From JANOZM01 sp031429355 (lineage in GTDB: Bacteria > Pseudomonadota > Gammaproteobacteria > Burkholderiales > Burkholderiaceae_E): a stretch of 64,000 nt of DNA. The DNA is taken from positions 25,937 through 89,936 of the forward strand of contig JANOZM010000020.1 in the NCBI GenBank assembly GCA_031429355.1, read 5' to 3'. The stretch's first letter is position 1. Every line of letters begins with the position of its first letter. Made by a program: the position numbers and the translations under genes. The notes beneath the pieces were generated by a model, which made no database searches, was not told where the DNA came from, and worked only from the letters and a program-made list of their open reading frames with translations. Positions 26,758 to 35,032 of this stretch are shown here, one piece after another.

Positions 26758-27693
26758 TTATTCCAGTTCGACCTCCAAATATACACGACTTGCATTGCTT
26801 GGGTGCAGGCTCTCGGCATTGGCGAGGCGTTTCCAGGGCGATAAATCGAACTGTTTTATGGACTCTGAAATATCTTGCCCGGCGTCTACGGCCTTTTTCA
26901 TGTGGATTCGTAAGGCTGCTAAATACGAGGTGCTTGAACTTTTTACGACAACTTTGTCGCCGACTTTTCCGTGCCCCGGAATTATTTGTAGTACATCTAA
27001 TTGCTCAATGGTTTCGAGGGCTTTAATCCAAGCCTTTGTACTGCTAACGGGTAGCACGCTAAGTAAGCGTTCTAAGTAAACGATATCGCCGCTAAACAAT
27101 ATTTTGCTTTGAGGCAACCACACCATTAAGTCGCCAGGGGTATGCCCACCGCCGCTGCTTAAAAAAACGAATTGTTGACCACCTAGCGTTAAGGTAGTGG
27201 AGTCACCCTTTAGCCATTGGTCCGGCATTGCCGCTTGAGTTCGATTTGCGGCGTTACCAAGCAATGCGTTAAGCGCTGCAAGTTGATCCCCACCACGGTT
27301 CTGCATATCTTTTTTCGCCAACTCGTGAGCGATTACAGTGGCTTTTTTATCTTGAAAGTACCCGTTGCCTAACCAGCGATGGTCTTGCCCGCCCGTATTG
27401 ATAACCCAGCGTATTGGGCGACTAGAAACTTTTTTAGCAGCTTGTTCAATTTGTTCAGCGCCTAGCCAAGTGGCACCACTGTCGATTAAAACATTGCCCT
27501 CATTCGTTTCAATCAAACCGATATTGGCATTGAGGCCTTGATTGCCTACCGTGCGAGCGCCGATTGGGCCAATGAATGCGAATACGCCCGGTGCTATTGG
27601 TTCAAATTTAACTAAGTTGGAGGCAAATGAAGTGTTTGAAAACAGCCCAGCAGCAACAAATAAGTTTGCCGCCACAAAACGAATCAACCCCAT
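26758..27693 (-). CDS. soxH: Sox-associated metallo-beta-lactamase-fold hydrolase (SoxH-like)
   Basis: 311 residues with a signal peptide (cleavage near residue 24). It is a beta-lactamase-fold protein: the segment GGGHTPGDLMVWLP, FSGDIVYLER and the ending IIPGHGKVG are in place. The first metal motif, normally THxHxDH, is replaced by NTGGQDHRWLGN, so only the DH pair remains. The same replacement is, as I recall, found in the sox-linked branch. The gene abuts soxB (stop and start adjacent). Its function in thiosulfate oxidation is not established. Confidence 0.83.
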   Translation of the reverse strand: MGLIRFVAANLFVAAGLFSNTSFASNLVKFEPIAPGVFAFIGPIGARTVGNQGLNANIGLIETNEGNVLIDSGATWLGAEQIEQAAKKVSSRPIRWVINTGGQDHRWLGNGYFQDKKATVIAHELAKKDMQNRGGDQLAALNALLGNAANRTQAAMPDQWLKGDSTTLTLGGQQFVFLSSGGGHTPGDLMVWLPQSKILFSGDIVYLERLLSVLPVSSTKAWIKALETIEQLDVLQIIPGHGKVGDKVVVKSSSTSYLAALRIHMKKAVDAGQDISESIKQFDLSPWKRLANAESLHPSNASRVYLEVELE

Positions 27694-29427
27694 TTAAGCG
27701 GCTACTCCGGGGTTGCCAGCCATACCAATTAATCGCGGCGTGTTAATGGCAGAAACCTTAACTGTTTTTTGGCTTTGCAGCCAAGGCTCTAAATGTTCCC
27801 AAATTGGTTTATTTCCTTCGCGCGCTTGTTCGCTAACCGGAGCCCACCCTGCAACGCGATAGCGTTTGTCCGCCTCAACTAATTGACCACCTAGGCGCAT
27901 ATCTTGGATTCGTCCGCCCATTTTTGCTAGTGGCTCCATTGCATAGGTTAGCCCCCCGACACGCACCATATCGCCACCTTGTTGGTAGTAAGGGTCGGGA
28001 TTAAACAAATTGTCGGCCACATCTTCCAAAATAATCTTAATTGTTTCACCGGTCATTTCGGTGACTGTCGCAAAAGAATAAGTAGTTGCAACTTGATCCA
28101 TAAACAACTCGCGCGTAATCGCTTCGCCGGGTAGAAGGCTAGTACCCCAACGAAAGCCCGGCGAAAACGCGATAGGCGCGTTTTGGGTGGCCATTAAGCC
28201 GTTTAAAATCAGTTGATCCCAACTGCCATTAAAGTTTCCACGGCGATACAGCAAACCATCGGTAGTGGCGAGCACTTCATCTAGTTTTTTAGCATGCGGC
28301 GCGCGCATTTTGTTAAGTAGCGCGCTCATTTCTGCGTCGGCGGGTAACAAATCAGAAAACACAGGCAATAGGTTGTATTTAAAGCCCGCAACTTTGCCGC
28401 CTTGAACATCTAAATCTAGGATGCCGAGAAATTTTCCATTGGAACCGGCGTTAGTGACGATTGTTTTTCCTGCCGCATTTTCGACAATGACCGGAACTGG
28501 TACGCCATCGTGTGTATGACCGCCCAAAATTGCATCGATGCCGCGAACCCGCGAAGCCATTTTTAAATCAACATCCATTCCGTTGTGTGAAAGAACCACG
28601 ACAGCTTGTGCACCTTTAGAACGTACTTCGTCCACAACCTTTTGCATGTTTTGTTCTTGGATGCCAAAGGTCCACTCGGATACCTGATAGCGGGGATTGG
28701 CAATTGGCGTGTAGGGAAATGCTTGACCAATAATGGCAACCGTGACGCCGTTAATAGATCGTAAAGTGTAGGGCTTAAAAACTTGGTCATCGAAGTCTGC
28801 AGTTTTGATGTTCTGCGCTAAAAACTCGACACGATTGGCAAAGTCTTTATTGACAATTTCCTCAACGCGTTTTTGGCCCAGTGTAAATTCCCAATGCCCA
28901 GTCATGATGTCTACGCCAAGCAATTTGCAAGCGTCCACCATGTCTTGTCCGTTGGTCCAAAGCGCAGTAGCAGAGCCTTGCCATGTGTCGCCACCGTCTA
29001 ATAACAACGAATTTTTACGACTCGCGCGAATGCGTTTTACCAACGTAGCCAAATGTGCAAAGCCGCCTACTTTTCCAAAGCGGCGCGATGCCTCTTCGAA
29101 ACCCAAAAAGGTAAATGCGTGGGCTTGGCGTGAGCCGGGTGCAATGCCTGCAGATCGTAATAAATGTTCGCCCACTAAATGTGGCTGCTTACCCAACATC
29201 GAACCAATGCCAAGATTGATACTGGGTTCGCGAAAGCGAATAGGCCAAAGCTGTGCATGGCAGTCGGTCATGTGCATTAACGAAACATTGCCGAAAGCCG
29301 GAATGTCGTACATTGAGCCGTCACTTTGAGTTGTTTGAGAAGCGGTTACACAGCCACTTAACCATTGCGAGCTACCGCCAACTAAGGCAGCAGCACCCAT
29401 TACTTGACTAAATTCACGACGATTCAT
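27694..29427 (-). CDS. soxB: Thiosulfohydrolase SoxB
   Basis: 577 residues with a Tat signal (NRREFSQVMG). It belongs to the 5'-nucleotidase metallophosphoesterase family and shows the dimanganese ligands in MTDCHAQL, GGDTWQGS, TGHWEFTLG, LSHNGMD and GGHTHDG. SoxB hydrolyses the terminal sulfone as sulfate from SoxY-bound thiosulfonate in the periplasm. It starts four bases after soxX and lies within soxA-soxX-soxB-soxH. Length and motifs are normal. Confidence 0.96.
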   Translation of the reverse strand: MNRREFSQVMGAAALVGGSSQWLSGCVTASQTTQSDGSMYDIPAFGNVSLMHMTDCHAQLWPIRFREPSINLGIGSMLGKQPHLVGEHLLRSAGIAPGSRQAHAFTFLGFEEASRRFGKVGGFAHLATLVKRIRASRKNSLLLDGGDTWQGSATALWTNGQDMVDACKLLGVDIMTGHWEFTLGQKRVEEIVNKDFANRVEFLAQNIKTADFDDQVFKPYTLRSINGVTVAIIGQAFPYTPIANPRYQVSEWTFGIQEQNMQKVVDEVRSKGAQAVVVLSHNGMDVDLKMASRVRGIDAILGGHTHDGVPVPVIVENAAGKTIVTNAGSNGKFLGILDLDVQGGKVAGFKYNLLPVFSDLLPADAEMSALLNKMRAPHAKKLDEVLATTDGLLYRRGNFNGSWDQLILNGLMATQNAPIAFSPGFRWGTSLLPGEAITRELFMDQVATTYSFATVTEMTGETIKIILEDVADNLFNPDPYYQQGGDMVRVGGLTYAMEPLAKMGGRIQDMRLGGQLVEADKRYRVAGWAPVSEQAREGNKPIWEHLEPWLQSQKTVKVSAINTPRLIGMAGNPGVAA

Positions 29428-29431
29428 AATG

Positions 29432-30085
29432 CTATTGGTTCACAGGTGATTTTGGATCGAGCAGCAATGCCATGATGTGCTGAATTTGCGCCTCGGTTAG
29501 CAAGTGCCCCATACGTGGCATGCCAGAGCAAGCGTTGTATGCTTTAGCGTTGTGAATCTTGCCCCACGTGTATTCAACAATTGGTTTTGCAGCTGCGCTA
29601 GCGGGATCAGTGACACCGCGTAATTTACCGTAGTTATAAAGGCTGGGGCCAATGGTGCCAAATGACAATTCTTGCTTAGAAATTTGGTGGCAGTTGTAGC
29701 AGTTGCCACCGTTTACGCTGTCTTTTGCGTCGGTCCATGTTGCACCGCGACCGCTTTGTGCAATTGTTTCGCCCAGCTTCCAGTCGCCTAAAAACTTACC
29801 TTCAGTTGGCCACTTCACTGTTTTCATGTTGGCTTCTTCCAGGGCCTTACCTGCTTTAGCATCGACGTCTTTACCGTTAGCCTCGGCCGCGGAACATTGC
29901 TCAGCTGCAGCGTCTTGCTTTAAGCGACCGACATCTGCTTGGCCTTGGTCGCGAAACGATGCTTTTAACAGTTCGGCCATTGCAGTGTTGTAGTCGATTG
30001 GGGCCGGAACACTGGCGCAACCAACCGCCAAAATAGCGGCGAGTACCACGGCTACGCGAGGTTTATTCATCACAATTTTTTTCAT
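29432..30085 (-). CDS. soxX: c-type cytochrome SoxX, lipoprotein form
   Basis: 217 residues. The heme motif NCYNCHQ lies near residue 128 and the SoxX-type axial-methionine region (CSGMPRMGH) is near the C-terminus. The signal peptide ends in the lipobox AVGCASV, so the protein is probably lipid-anchored. With about 100 residues before the heme it is longer than the minimal SoxX. SoxX forms the SoxAX complex, which oxidatively joins thiosulfate to the SoxY cysteine. It lies 42 bases after soxA. Confidence 0.93.
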   Translation of the reverse strand: MKKIVMNKPRVAVVLAAILAVGCASVPAPIDYNTAMAELLKASFRDQGQADVGRLKQDAAAEQCSAAEANGKDVDAKAGKALEEANMKTVKWPTEGKFLGDWKLGETIAQSGRGATWTDAKDSVNGGNCYNCHQISKQELSFGTIGPSLYNYGKLRGVTDPASAAAKPIVEYTWGKIHNAKAYNACSGMPRMGHLLTEAQIQHIMALLLDPKSPVNQ

Positions 30086-30127
30086 GATTATTTCTTTTAG
30101 TTTATTTCTTTTAATGAATTGATTAAA

Positions 30128-30970
30128 TTAACGTTTGATGGTGGGTGCAGTCGAAACGCCGTCTTTAGCATTCACGCCCATATAAACGCTTAAGGCTACC
30201 GTTGCATCGGATGCGTATACAGGGAAAGGGAAGCGTTGCTGACGAAAGCAGTCGTTAATTCGGCGCTGCATGCCCCACAACTCACCACTGGAAACACGAT
30301 AAGCGGGCCAAGCGCCAAAGCCTTTTGCTGCCTCGGGGTTTTTAGTTAAGTTAGGCAAGTCTTGCAAACGAATGCGCTGACCATCGGCTGAGTGGCATGA
30401 CGCACAAGCAAAGTCGTGCGTGCCGCCTCGATAGAAAAACATTTTTTTACCAAGCTCAAACATTTTTTTCTCTTCCGTATGACTTTGCGGAAGATTAAAT
30501 TTCAGACCCTTCGATTCGGCGGCAATCCAAGCAACATAGGCTTCCATGTTTTTTTGCTCAGACTGCCCAAAAGCCGTCTTAATCGTTTCTGCTGCGCTGA
30601 TCCCTTGCAAACTTTCCATACAGCTTAAGAGTCGCGATTCTAAATCTTGCACTTTGCCGGTGTCGGCAAAGTAACGCGGCAACTCAACGAAAGCACCTTT
30701 AATAACGCCGGGTCCTTTGCCTAAATCGCATTTCTCGAGGCTTGATTTTTTGGGGCCTCGCGCCGTTTTCCAAAGATCTTTACCTTTTTCTTCAAACAAC
30801 TCGGCAGGATTGTCATCCGCGAGCAAAGCCCGGTAAGCGGCAATACCATCACTGGCAGATTTCTCCGGAGTTTGTTGGGCCTGTAATTGGCCAGTTGTTG
30901 AGAATAAGCCAAGTCCCACCATTGCCGCCGTAGCGGAAATCAAAAACAATTTTTTAGTATTTTTTATCAT
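30128..30970 (-). CDS. soxA: SoxA, diheme-family cytochrome of SoxAX
   Basis: About 280 residues from the ATG at 30970, which has a strong GGAGG ribosome-binding site eight bases upstream. The in-frame TTG at 30985 would lie before that site and is rejected. Signal peptide 1-33. One CxxCH heme motif is present (FACASCHSADG, near residue 193). The N-terminal counterpart retains a lone Cys (LLSCMESLQG) but no heme motif, as in monoheme SoxA proteins. The C-terminal NDCFRQQ supplies the catalytic persulfide-cysteine ligand. SoxA carries the active site that links thiosulfate to SoxY. Confidence 0.94.
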   Translation of the reverse strand: MIKNTKKLFLISATAAMVGLGLFSTTGQLQAQQTPEKSASDGIAAYRALLADDNPAELFEEKGKDLWKTARGPKKSSLEKCDLGKGPGVIKGAFVELPRYFADTGKVQDLESRLLSCMESLQGISAAETIKTAFGQSEQKNMEAYVAWIAAESKGLKFNLPQSHTEEKKMFELGKKMFFYRGGTHDFACASCHSADGQRIRLQDLPNLTKNPEAAKGFGAWPAYRVSSGELWGMQRRINDCFRQQRFPFPVYASDATVALSVYMGVNAKDGVSTAPTIKR

Positions 30971-30983
30971 CGTGTTTTCCTCC

Positions 30984-31016
30984 AAAAAAAAGCCAGATCA
31001 CGAACAATCTGGCTTT
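30984..31016 (-). terminator. Hairpin with T-run between soxZ and soxA
   Basis: On the minus strand AAAGCCAGAT-TGTTCGTG-ATCTGGCTTT followed by TTTTTTTT, immediately upstream of the soxA ribosome-binding site. It looks like an intrinsic terminator or attenuator that would lower expression of soxAXB relative to soxYZ. Confidence 0.78.
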
Positions 31017-31069
31017 GCTGTTAATGCAATAGTTGTATTTTTAATCCGACCTGATGCGGAGCAAACACG

Positions 31070-31381
31070 TTAAGCAACAGCGACTTCGTCGGTGCGTTTT
31101 TCGCCCCTGTTATCAACCCAAGCAATGGTAATTTTGTCGCCGACTTTTGCGCCTTTAACAGTAAATTGCAGCGTTGGATTTTTTGAAACAGCCGGCCCAA
31201 AATCGCCGCTCATGACTTGCTTGCCATTTAAAGACGCAGTAACTTTTGTAATGTGCCAGGCCGGAATAACTTTGCCAGCGCTATCTTTACGCTGACCAGT
31301 TTCCATTTCGTGGGCCATTAAGATACGAACGTTGGCTTTGTTACCGGCCAAAGTGGCACGGATTTTCATTGGATCTGACAT
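31070..31381 (-). CDS. soxZ: Sulfur-carrier complex subunit SoxZ
   Basis: 103 residues, a single immunoglobulin-like beta domain with no signal peptide. Recognisable segments are MSDPMKIRATL, LMAHEMETGQRKD and ADFGPAVSKNP-like strands typical of SoxZ. SoxZ pairs with SoxY and is co-exported with it. It is 29 bases after soxY, in the standard order. Followed by an intrinsic terminator-like hairpin. Confidence 0.95.
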   Translation of the reverse strand: MSDPMKIRATLAGNKANVRILMAHEMETGQRKDSAGKVIPAWHITKVTASLNGKQVMSGDFGPAVSKNPTLQFTVKGAKVGDKITIAWVDNRGEKRTDEVAVA

Positions 31382-31410
31382 TTTTTATCCTTATTCAGTT
31401 CGATTTTTAG

Positions 31411-31887
31411 TTAGCCGCCGCAGCCGCCAAGGGTAACCTTGACTTCTTTTTGCGCGTACAAAACACGACCGTCGTTCATCATGGCAACGCCGTATACATT
31501 GGAGCTTTGGCCCATTTTTACGCGGGTAGCAATGCTGGCATCGACAGCGTCGCTTACTTCAAATGAAGCAGCTAATGCGTTAGGGTTTTTTTCAACCAAC
31601 AGCAGCAAGCGCTTTACGCCCGCCAAATTAGTAGAAACACCTAATGGAACAACGGCACCGTTTTCTGCGATGTCGGCAGCGACTAAAACAATTTCTGCGT
31701 TAGCAACTGGAGTCGAGCCGCCGTAGGCTTTTACAACGTCCGCCAGCGATTTGGCTTCGAAGGGCGTGGCGGCAGCTTGCGCCTGAGCAAGCGAAGGAAT
31801 AAATCCGCTTGCGGCCATTAATCCAAGCACTGCCGAGCTGTGCTTGAGCATTTGTCTACGTGTGGTCAATTGATTCTCCTTGATCAT
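31411..31887 (-). CDS. soxY: Sulfur-carrier protein SoxY
   Basis: 158 residues with a Tat signal (TTRRQMLKHS). It ends in the SoxY signature VTLGGCGG, in which the penultimate-motif cysteine on a flexible arm carries the sulfur substrate through the cycle. Co-transcribed with soxZ, and preceded by a 190-base gap holding a pair of direct repeats, so this is probably the start of a second sox transcript. All key residues are present. Confidence 0.96.
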   Translation of the reverse strand: MIKENQLTTRRQMLKHSSAVLGLMAASGFIPSLAQAQAAATPFEAKSLADVVKAYGGSTPVANAEIVLVAADIAENGAVVPLGVSTNLAGVKRLLLLVEKNPNALAASFEVSDAVDASIATRVKMGQSSNVYGVAMMNDGRVLYAQKEVKVTLGGCGG

Positions 31888-31925
31888 GCTTTTATTGACA
31901 TAAAAATTGGTATTTAAAACGTACT

Positions 31926-31975
31926 ACTTGGAACGAATTACTTCAAACGAATAACTTGGAACGAATTACTTCAAA
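31926..31975. repeat. Two direct 22-bp repeats upstream of soxY
   Basis: ACTTGGAACGAATTACTTCAAA occurs at 31926-31947 and again, identical, at 31954-31975 (28-base period). It lies in the gap between soxD and soxY. Because it sits 39-88 bases before the soxY start on the transcribed side, it may be a regulator-binding site, or just a small tandem duplication. Confidence 0.85.
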
Positions 31976-32078
31976 ATAACGCAGATGTAAAACTAGTGCC
32001 TCAAATCTTTTAGCGTAAGCAATCCACTTTTGGTTGACTACAGCTGCTTGTTTAATTCATTTTAGTAGAATTTTGCGA

Positions 32079-33296
32079 CTATTGAGCAAGCCAACGTGCG
32101 ACCAGTTTCGCGTTGTCATCACTTATGCCTTGTGCTGGCATTGGGATAGCACCCCAAACGCCTGCTCCACCTTTTTTAATCTTGTCCTCTAAATAGGTGG
32201 CTGAATTTTTTTTGCCGTATTTAGCCGCAATTTCTTTAAACGATGGGCCAACCAACTTTGTATCCATTCCATGACAGGCAGAGCAGCTGTTTTGACTGAG
32301 TATTTTTGAAACGTCTTTTGCAGTCAATAAAGCTACGGTTGGCGCGGCCTTTATTTCATTGTTTGGGCTTCCTGTCGGCGCAGTCCCTTGTTTTTCAGCT
32401 GCTACTGTCGCGATTCTTATTGGATCTGAGTTTGCCGAAGCTACCGACGGTGATTTTGGCTGTTGGTCGGTATTTTGTCCGCGTTGTGGGCCAACCAAGC
32501 GGTTTTGTTCCACCAAGTTACCGTGGGCATTGCGCGCGTGGTCGGGCAATGCAGAAGCAACAGTGGTGGTATCAGCACAATTGCTCATACATCGCTTGGC
32601 TATTACATCGGGCTTTACAGACCCTTTAAATTCTGGGCCGGGCCATAGGGCGTGATTGGTTGTCATGCCATTTCGGTTTGGTAGTAACTTCTGCACTTGC
32701 GCCATTGTTTCGTGGCTTAAAACATAGTTTTCTGGAATGACATCAGCGGTATGGAGCATGTACGCAAGCACGGCATACACTTCGTCTGAGCTGAGCGATT
32801 TAGGTTGATTCCATGGCATTGCCCGATTGATGTAATCCCACAGTGTTGATAAGGTCGCCACTTTCATCATCGTGGTTCGGCCCGGATATGAATTGTCAGT
32901 CAAACTAGCGACGCGCCCGGTCTTAATATCGTTTTTAGTCGTACCACCAATTAGTGGGCTAAAAATATTGTTGGCTTCACCAAAACTGCCGTGGCAACTA
33001 GCACACTTGGCTTCCCAAATATCCGTGCCTTTTGCAGCTGTACCGCTTCCTTTTGGTAGCCCTAAAAAGTCGGGGCGTACATCAATATCCCAAGCCTTAA
33101 TTTCTGAGGCCGTGGCCGGGCGGCCAATGTTGGCAAAGCTGGCACCGTTATTCGCAGGTGTTTGCGCAAACGACGGGGTTAGGGTTAACAACGATGCAGC
33201 AGATAAGGCAGACAGAAATCTTAACAATTTAACTAACTGTGTTTGTCCTAAGTTAGCGCTTAATTGGCATAACTGGTGGGCGTTAAATTTGAACAT
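32079..33296 (-). CDS. soxD: Diheme cytochrome c SoxD (sulfur/sulfane dehydrogenase subunit)
   Basis: 405 residues with an N-terminal signal sequence (about 1-45, ending PSFAQ). Two heme motifs are visible: KCASCHG (near 90) and SCSACHG (near 340). The second belongs to a C-terminal class I cytochrome domain with the ending GAIPMPAQGISDDNAKLVA, including the axial Met. A low-complexity linker separates the two. The start overlaps the soxC stop by 14 bases. SoxCD oxidises the sulfane sulfur on SoxY by six electrons; in some organisms this pair is a sulfite dehydrogenase (SorAB-like). Confidence 0.88.
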   Translation of the reverse strand: MFKFNAHQLCQLSANLGQTQLVKLLRFLSALSAASLLTLTPSFAQTPANNGASFANIGRPATASEIKAWDIDVRPDFLGLPKGSGTAAKGTDIWEAKCASCHGSFGEANNIFSPLIGGTTKNDIKTGRVASLTDNSYPGRTTMMKVATLSTLWDYINRAMPWNQPKSLSSDEVYAVLAYMLHTADVIPENYVLSHETMAQVQKLLPNRNGMTTNHALWPGPEFKGSVKPDVIAKRCMSNCADTTTVASALPDHARNAHGNLVEQNRLVGPQRGQNTDQQPKSPSVASANSDPIRIATVAAEKQGTAPTGSPNNEIKAAPTVALLTAKDVSKILSQNSCSACHGMDTKLVGPSFKEIAAKYGKKNSATYLEDKIKKGGAGVWGAIPMPAQGISDDNAKLVARWLAQ

Positions 33297-34644
33297 TTTT
33301 CACCTCACCACTTTCTTGCACTAACCAAGTTTGAATCGAATTGTTGTGATAAATCGAGCGCGTACCCCGTACCTCACGCAGCTGCCGAATTTGTGGTTGA
33401 ACATAGCCAGTTTCGTCGTAGGCGCGGCTTTGCATTAATGTAGGTTTTCCATCCCAAAGCCAATCGATTGAAAAGCGGCTTAAACACTTAGACAATATTG
33501 GGGTTTGCAAACGAGCTGGACGCCAATTGCGGCCCCCATCAACCGAGACATCTACCCCTTTAATTTTGCCCTTGCCAGACCAGGCCAAACCAGTAATATT
33601 GTGAAAGCCTTTGTCCAACAAAATTTGCCCGCCCGAAGGGGTGGTGATAACGCTTTTACACTCTTGAATACCCGAGTATTGCCGGTGCAATCCACTGGGT
33701 ATTAAGTCGAGGTAATGAATGGCTTCATCTTTGGTTGCCCAGGGCTGGTCGCCAACTTCAATACGGCGTAAATACTTCACCCAACTAACTCCTTGAATGC
33801 CCGGCACTACTAATCGCAATGGGTAGCCATTTTCAGGCCGCAACATTTCGCCGTTTTGAGCGTAGGCTAACAGCACTTCGCCTGATTGAATCATCGACAA
33901 TGGAATTGTGCGAGTCATCGAAGAGCCGTCTGCGCCTTCGGCCAACACAAACTTGGCGCGCTTCCAATCGACGCCACACATTTGCAAGACTTCAATGAGT
34001 GGAACGCCGGTGAACTCACTGCACGAAATCATCCCGTGCGTGTATTGCACGGTTGGCACCGCAACGTTACCCCATTCCATACCGGTGTTTGCGCCGCACT
34101 CGATAAAATGAAAGCGAGAAACGGATGGCAAACGCATTAACTCGTCCATCGTAAACACCATTGGCTTGCTCACCATTTTGGCGTCGGAACCGTTAATCAT
34201 TAAGCGATGTTGCGAAGGATCAATATCCCACCAACCTTGGTGATGGCGCTCGAAATGCAAGCCGCTAGGCGTAATAATTCCAAACAGTGACTGCAACGGA
34301 GCAAACGAAACCGAAGCTTGTGTTGTTTGCGTTAACCCAGGACTTTGCCGACGCTGAACGTTTTTTTCGAACTTTGAAGGGCCGCCGTAACCATCGGTAA
34401 CAACGGCTTGACCTAATCCCGTGGTGTGAGCTGGCAAATTAAGAATTGCTGGGTCGCCACCGGCCGAAGGTACTGGGTTGGCTTGAGCCGCAATGTTTGT
34501 AGATGCAGTCGCGACGCCGGTAGCGACCGCCGACGCAAACGCCTTGCGAATAAAGTCGCGTCGTCCGTCTTTTGCTTCAGAAAACACCGCGGCTACTGCG
34601 TCGCGGTTGAGGAAATTTTCAGGGGCTTTAGTGATTCGTGCCAT
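33283..34644 (-). CDS. soxC: Molybdopterin sulfane dehydrogenase subunit SoxC
   Basis: 453 residues with a Tat-type signal (GRRDFIRKAF, near residue 27) needed for export of a molybdenum-cofactor protein. The sulfite-oxidase fold is clear: the cofactor-binding segment RFHFIECGANTGMEW contains the molybdenum-ligating Cys, and later WSGKGKIKGVDVSVDGG marks the dimerisation domain. It works with SoxD in the periplasm. As the first gene of the whole minus-strand run it has its own promoter region, with a palindrome just upstream. Confidence 0.93.
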   Translation of the reverse strand: MARITKAPENFLNRDAVAAVFSEAKDGRRDFIRKAFASAVATGVATASTNIAAQANPVPSAGGDPAILNLPAHTTGLGQAVVTDGYGGPSKFEKNVQRRQSPGLTQTTQASVSFAPLQSLFGIITPSGLHFERHHQGWWDIDPSQHRLMINGSDAKMVSKPMVFTMDELMRLPSVSRFHFIECGANTGMEWGNVAVPTVQYTHGMISCSEFTGVPLIEVLQMCGVDWKRAKFVLAEGADGSSMTRTIPLSMIQSGEVLLAYAQNGEMLRPENGYPLRLVVPGIQGVSWVKYLRRIEVGDQPWATKDEAIHYLDLIPSGLHRQYSGIQECKSVITTPSGGQILLDKGFHNITGLAWSGKGKIKGVDVSVDGGRNWRPARLQTPILSKCLSRFSIDWLWDGKPTLMQSRAYDETGYVQPQIRQLREVRGTRSIYHNNSIQTWLVQESGEVKNVQI

Positions 34645-34656
34645 TGTTATATGTAA

Positions 34657-34676
34657 ATATTAGGAAATACTAATAT
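34657..34676. promoter_or_regulatory. Palindrome upstream of soxC, candidate SoxR operator
   Basis: ATATTAG-GAAATA-CTAATAT, perfect 7-base arms, centred about 22 bases before the soxC start codon. AT-rich interrupted palindromes of this size are typical ArsR-family operators, and an ArsR gene ends this cluster. The link is inferred. Confidence 0.6.
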
Positions 34677-34775
34677 GAGTATATTCGTTTAGACTATTAC
34701 CGGTCAAGCAAGGTTTTTGCGATGACTTATTGCTGAATTCATTTACTTTTTAATTTTCAGACTCAGTCCCACCAC

Positions 34776-34970
34776 ATGACACACAAACCATTTGCCAATG
34801 TTCTATCGTCCATTCATTACCTACTGATAGCAGGGTTGATTTTCCTGCTATCAGGGTGCAGCGCGAACGCGGCCACGCCATTTGTTTCTTTAGAGTAAGT
34901 GCGCGCGGCGGGATATACCAATGCGAGTTATGTGATGGGTGGGATGAGCGCTTGGGCGAACCGCGGTTGA
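34776..34970 (+). pseudogene. Decayed rhodanese-domain lipoprotein
   Basis: One frame gives a 40-codon start with a lipoprotein signal (LLIAGLIFLLSGCSANAAT) and then TAA. The same frame continues without a break into VRAAGYTNASYVMGGMSAW and a final TGA, matching the last strands of a rhodanese (sulfurtransferase) domain. About 70 residues of the domain, including the active-site cysteine loop, are missing. It looks like an internal deletion of a periplasmic sulfurtransferase, a fitting neighbour of the sox genes. The rest of the 34645-35032 gap holds only the soxC palindrome and an 11-base inverted repeat at 34824-34854. Confidence 0.65.
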
Positions 34971-35032
34971 CCAATGGTCAAACCTCAATAAAACCCATAT
35001 AGACTACGGCCATGCTTTAGAAAGGCCTCCCC

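Noticed and set aside
31926..31975. The sox direct repeats as a CRISPR remnant
   Set aside because: Only two units, 28-base period with a six-base spacer, no cas genes.
34824..34854. CTGATAGCAGG/CCTGCTATCAG inverted repeat as a terminator
   Set aside because: It lies inside the decayed lipoprotein signal sequence and has no T-run; coding constraint of the former gene is enough to explain it.
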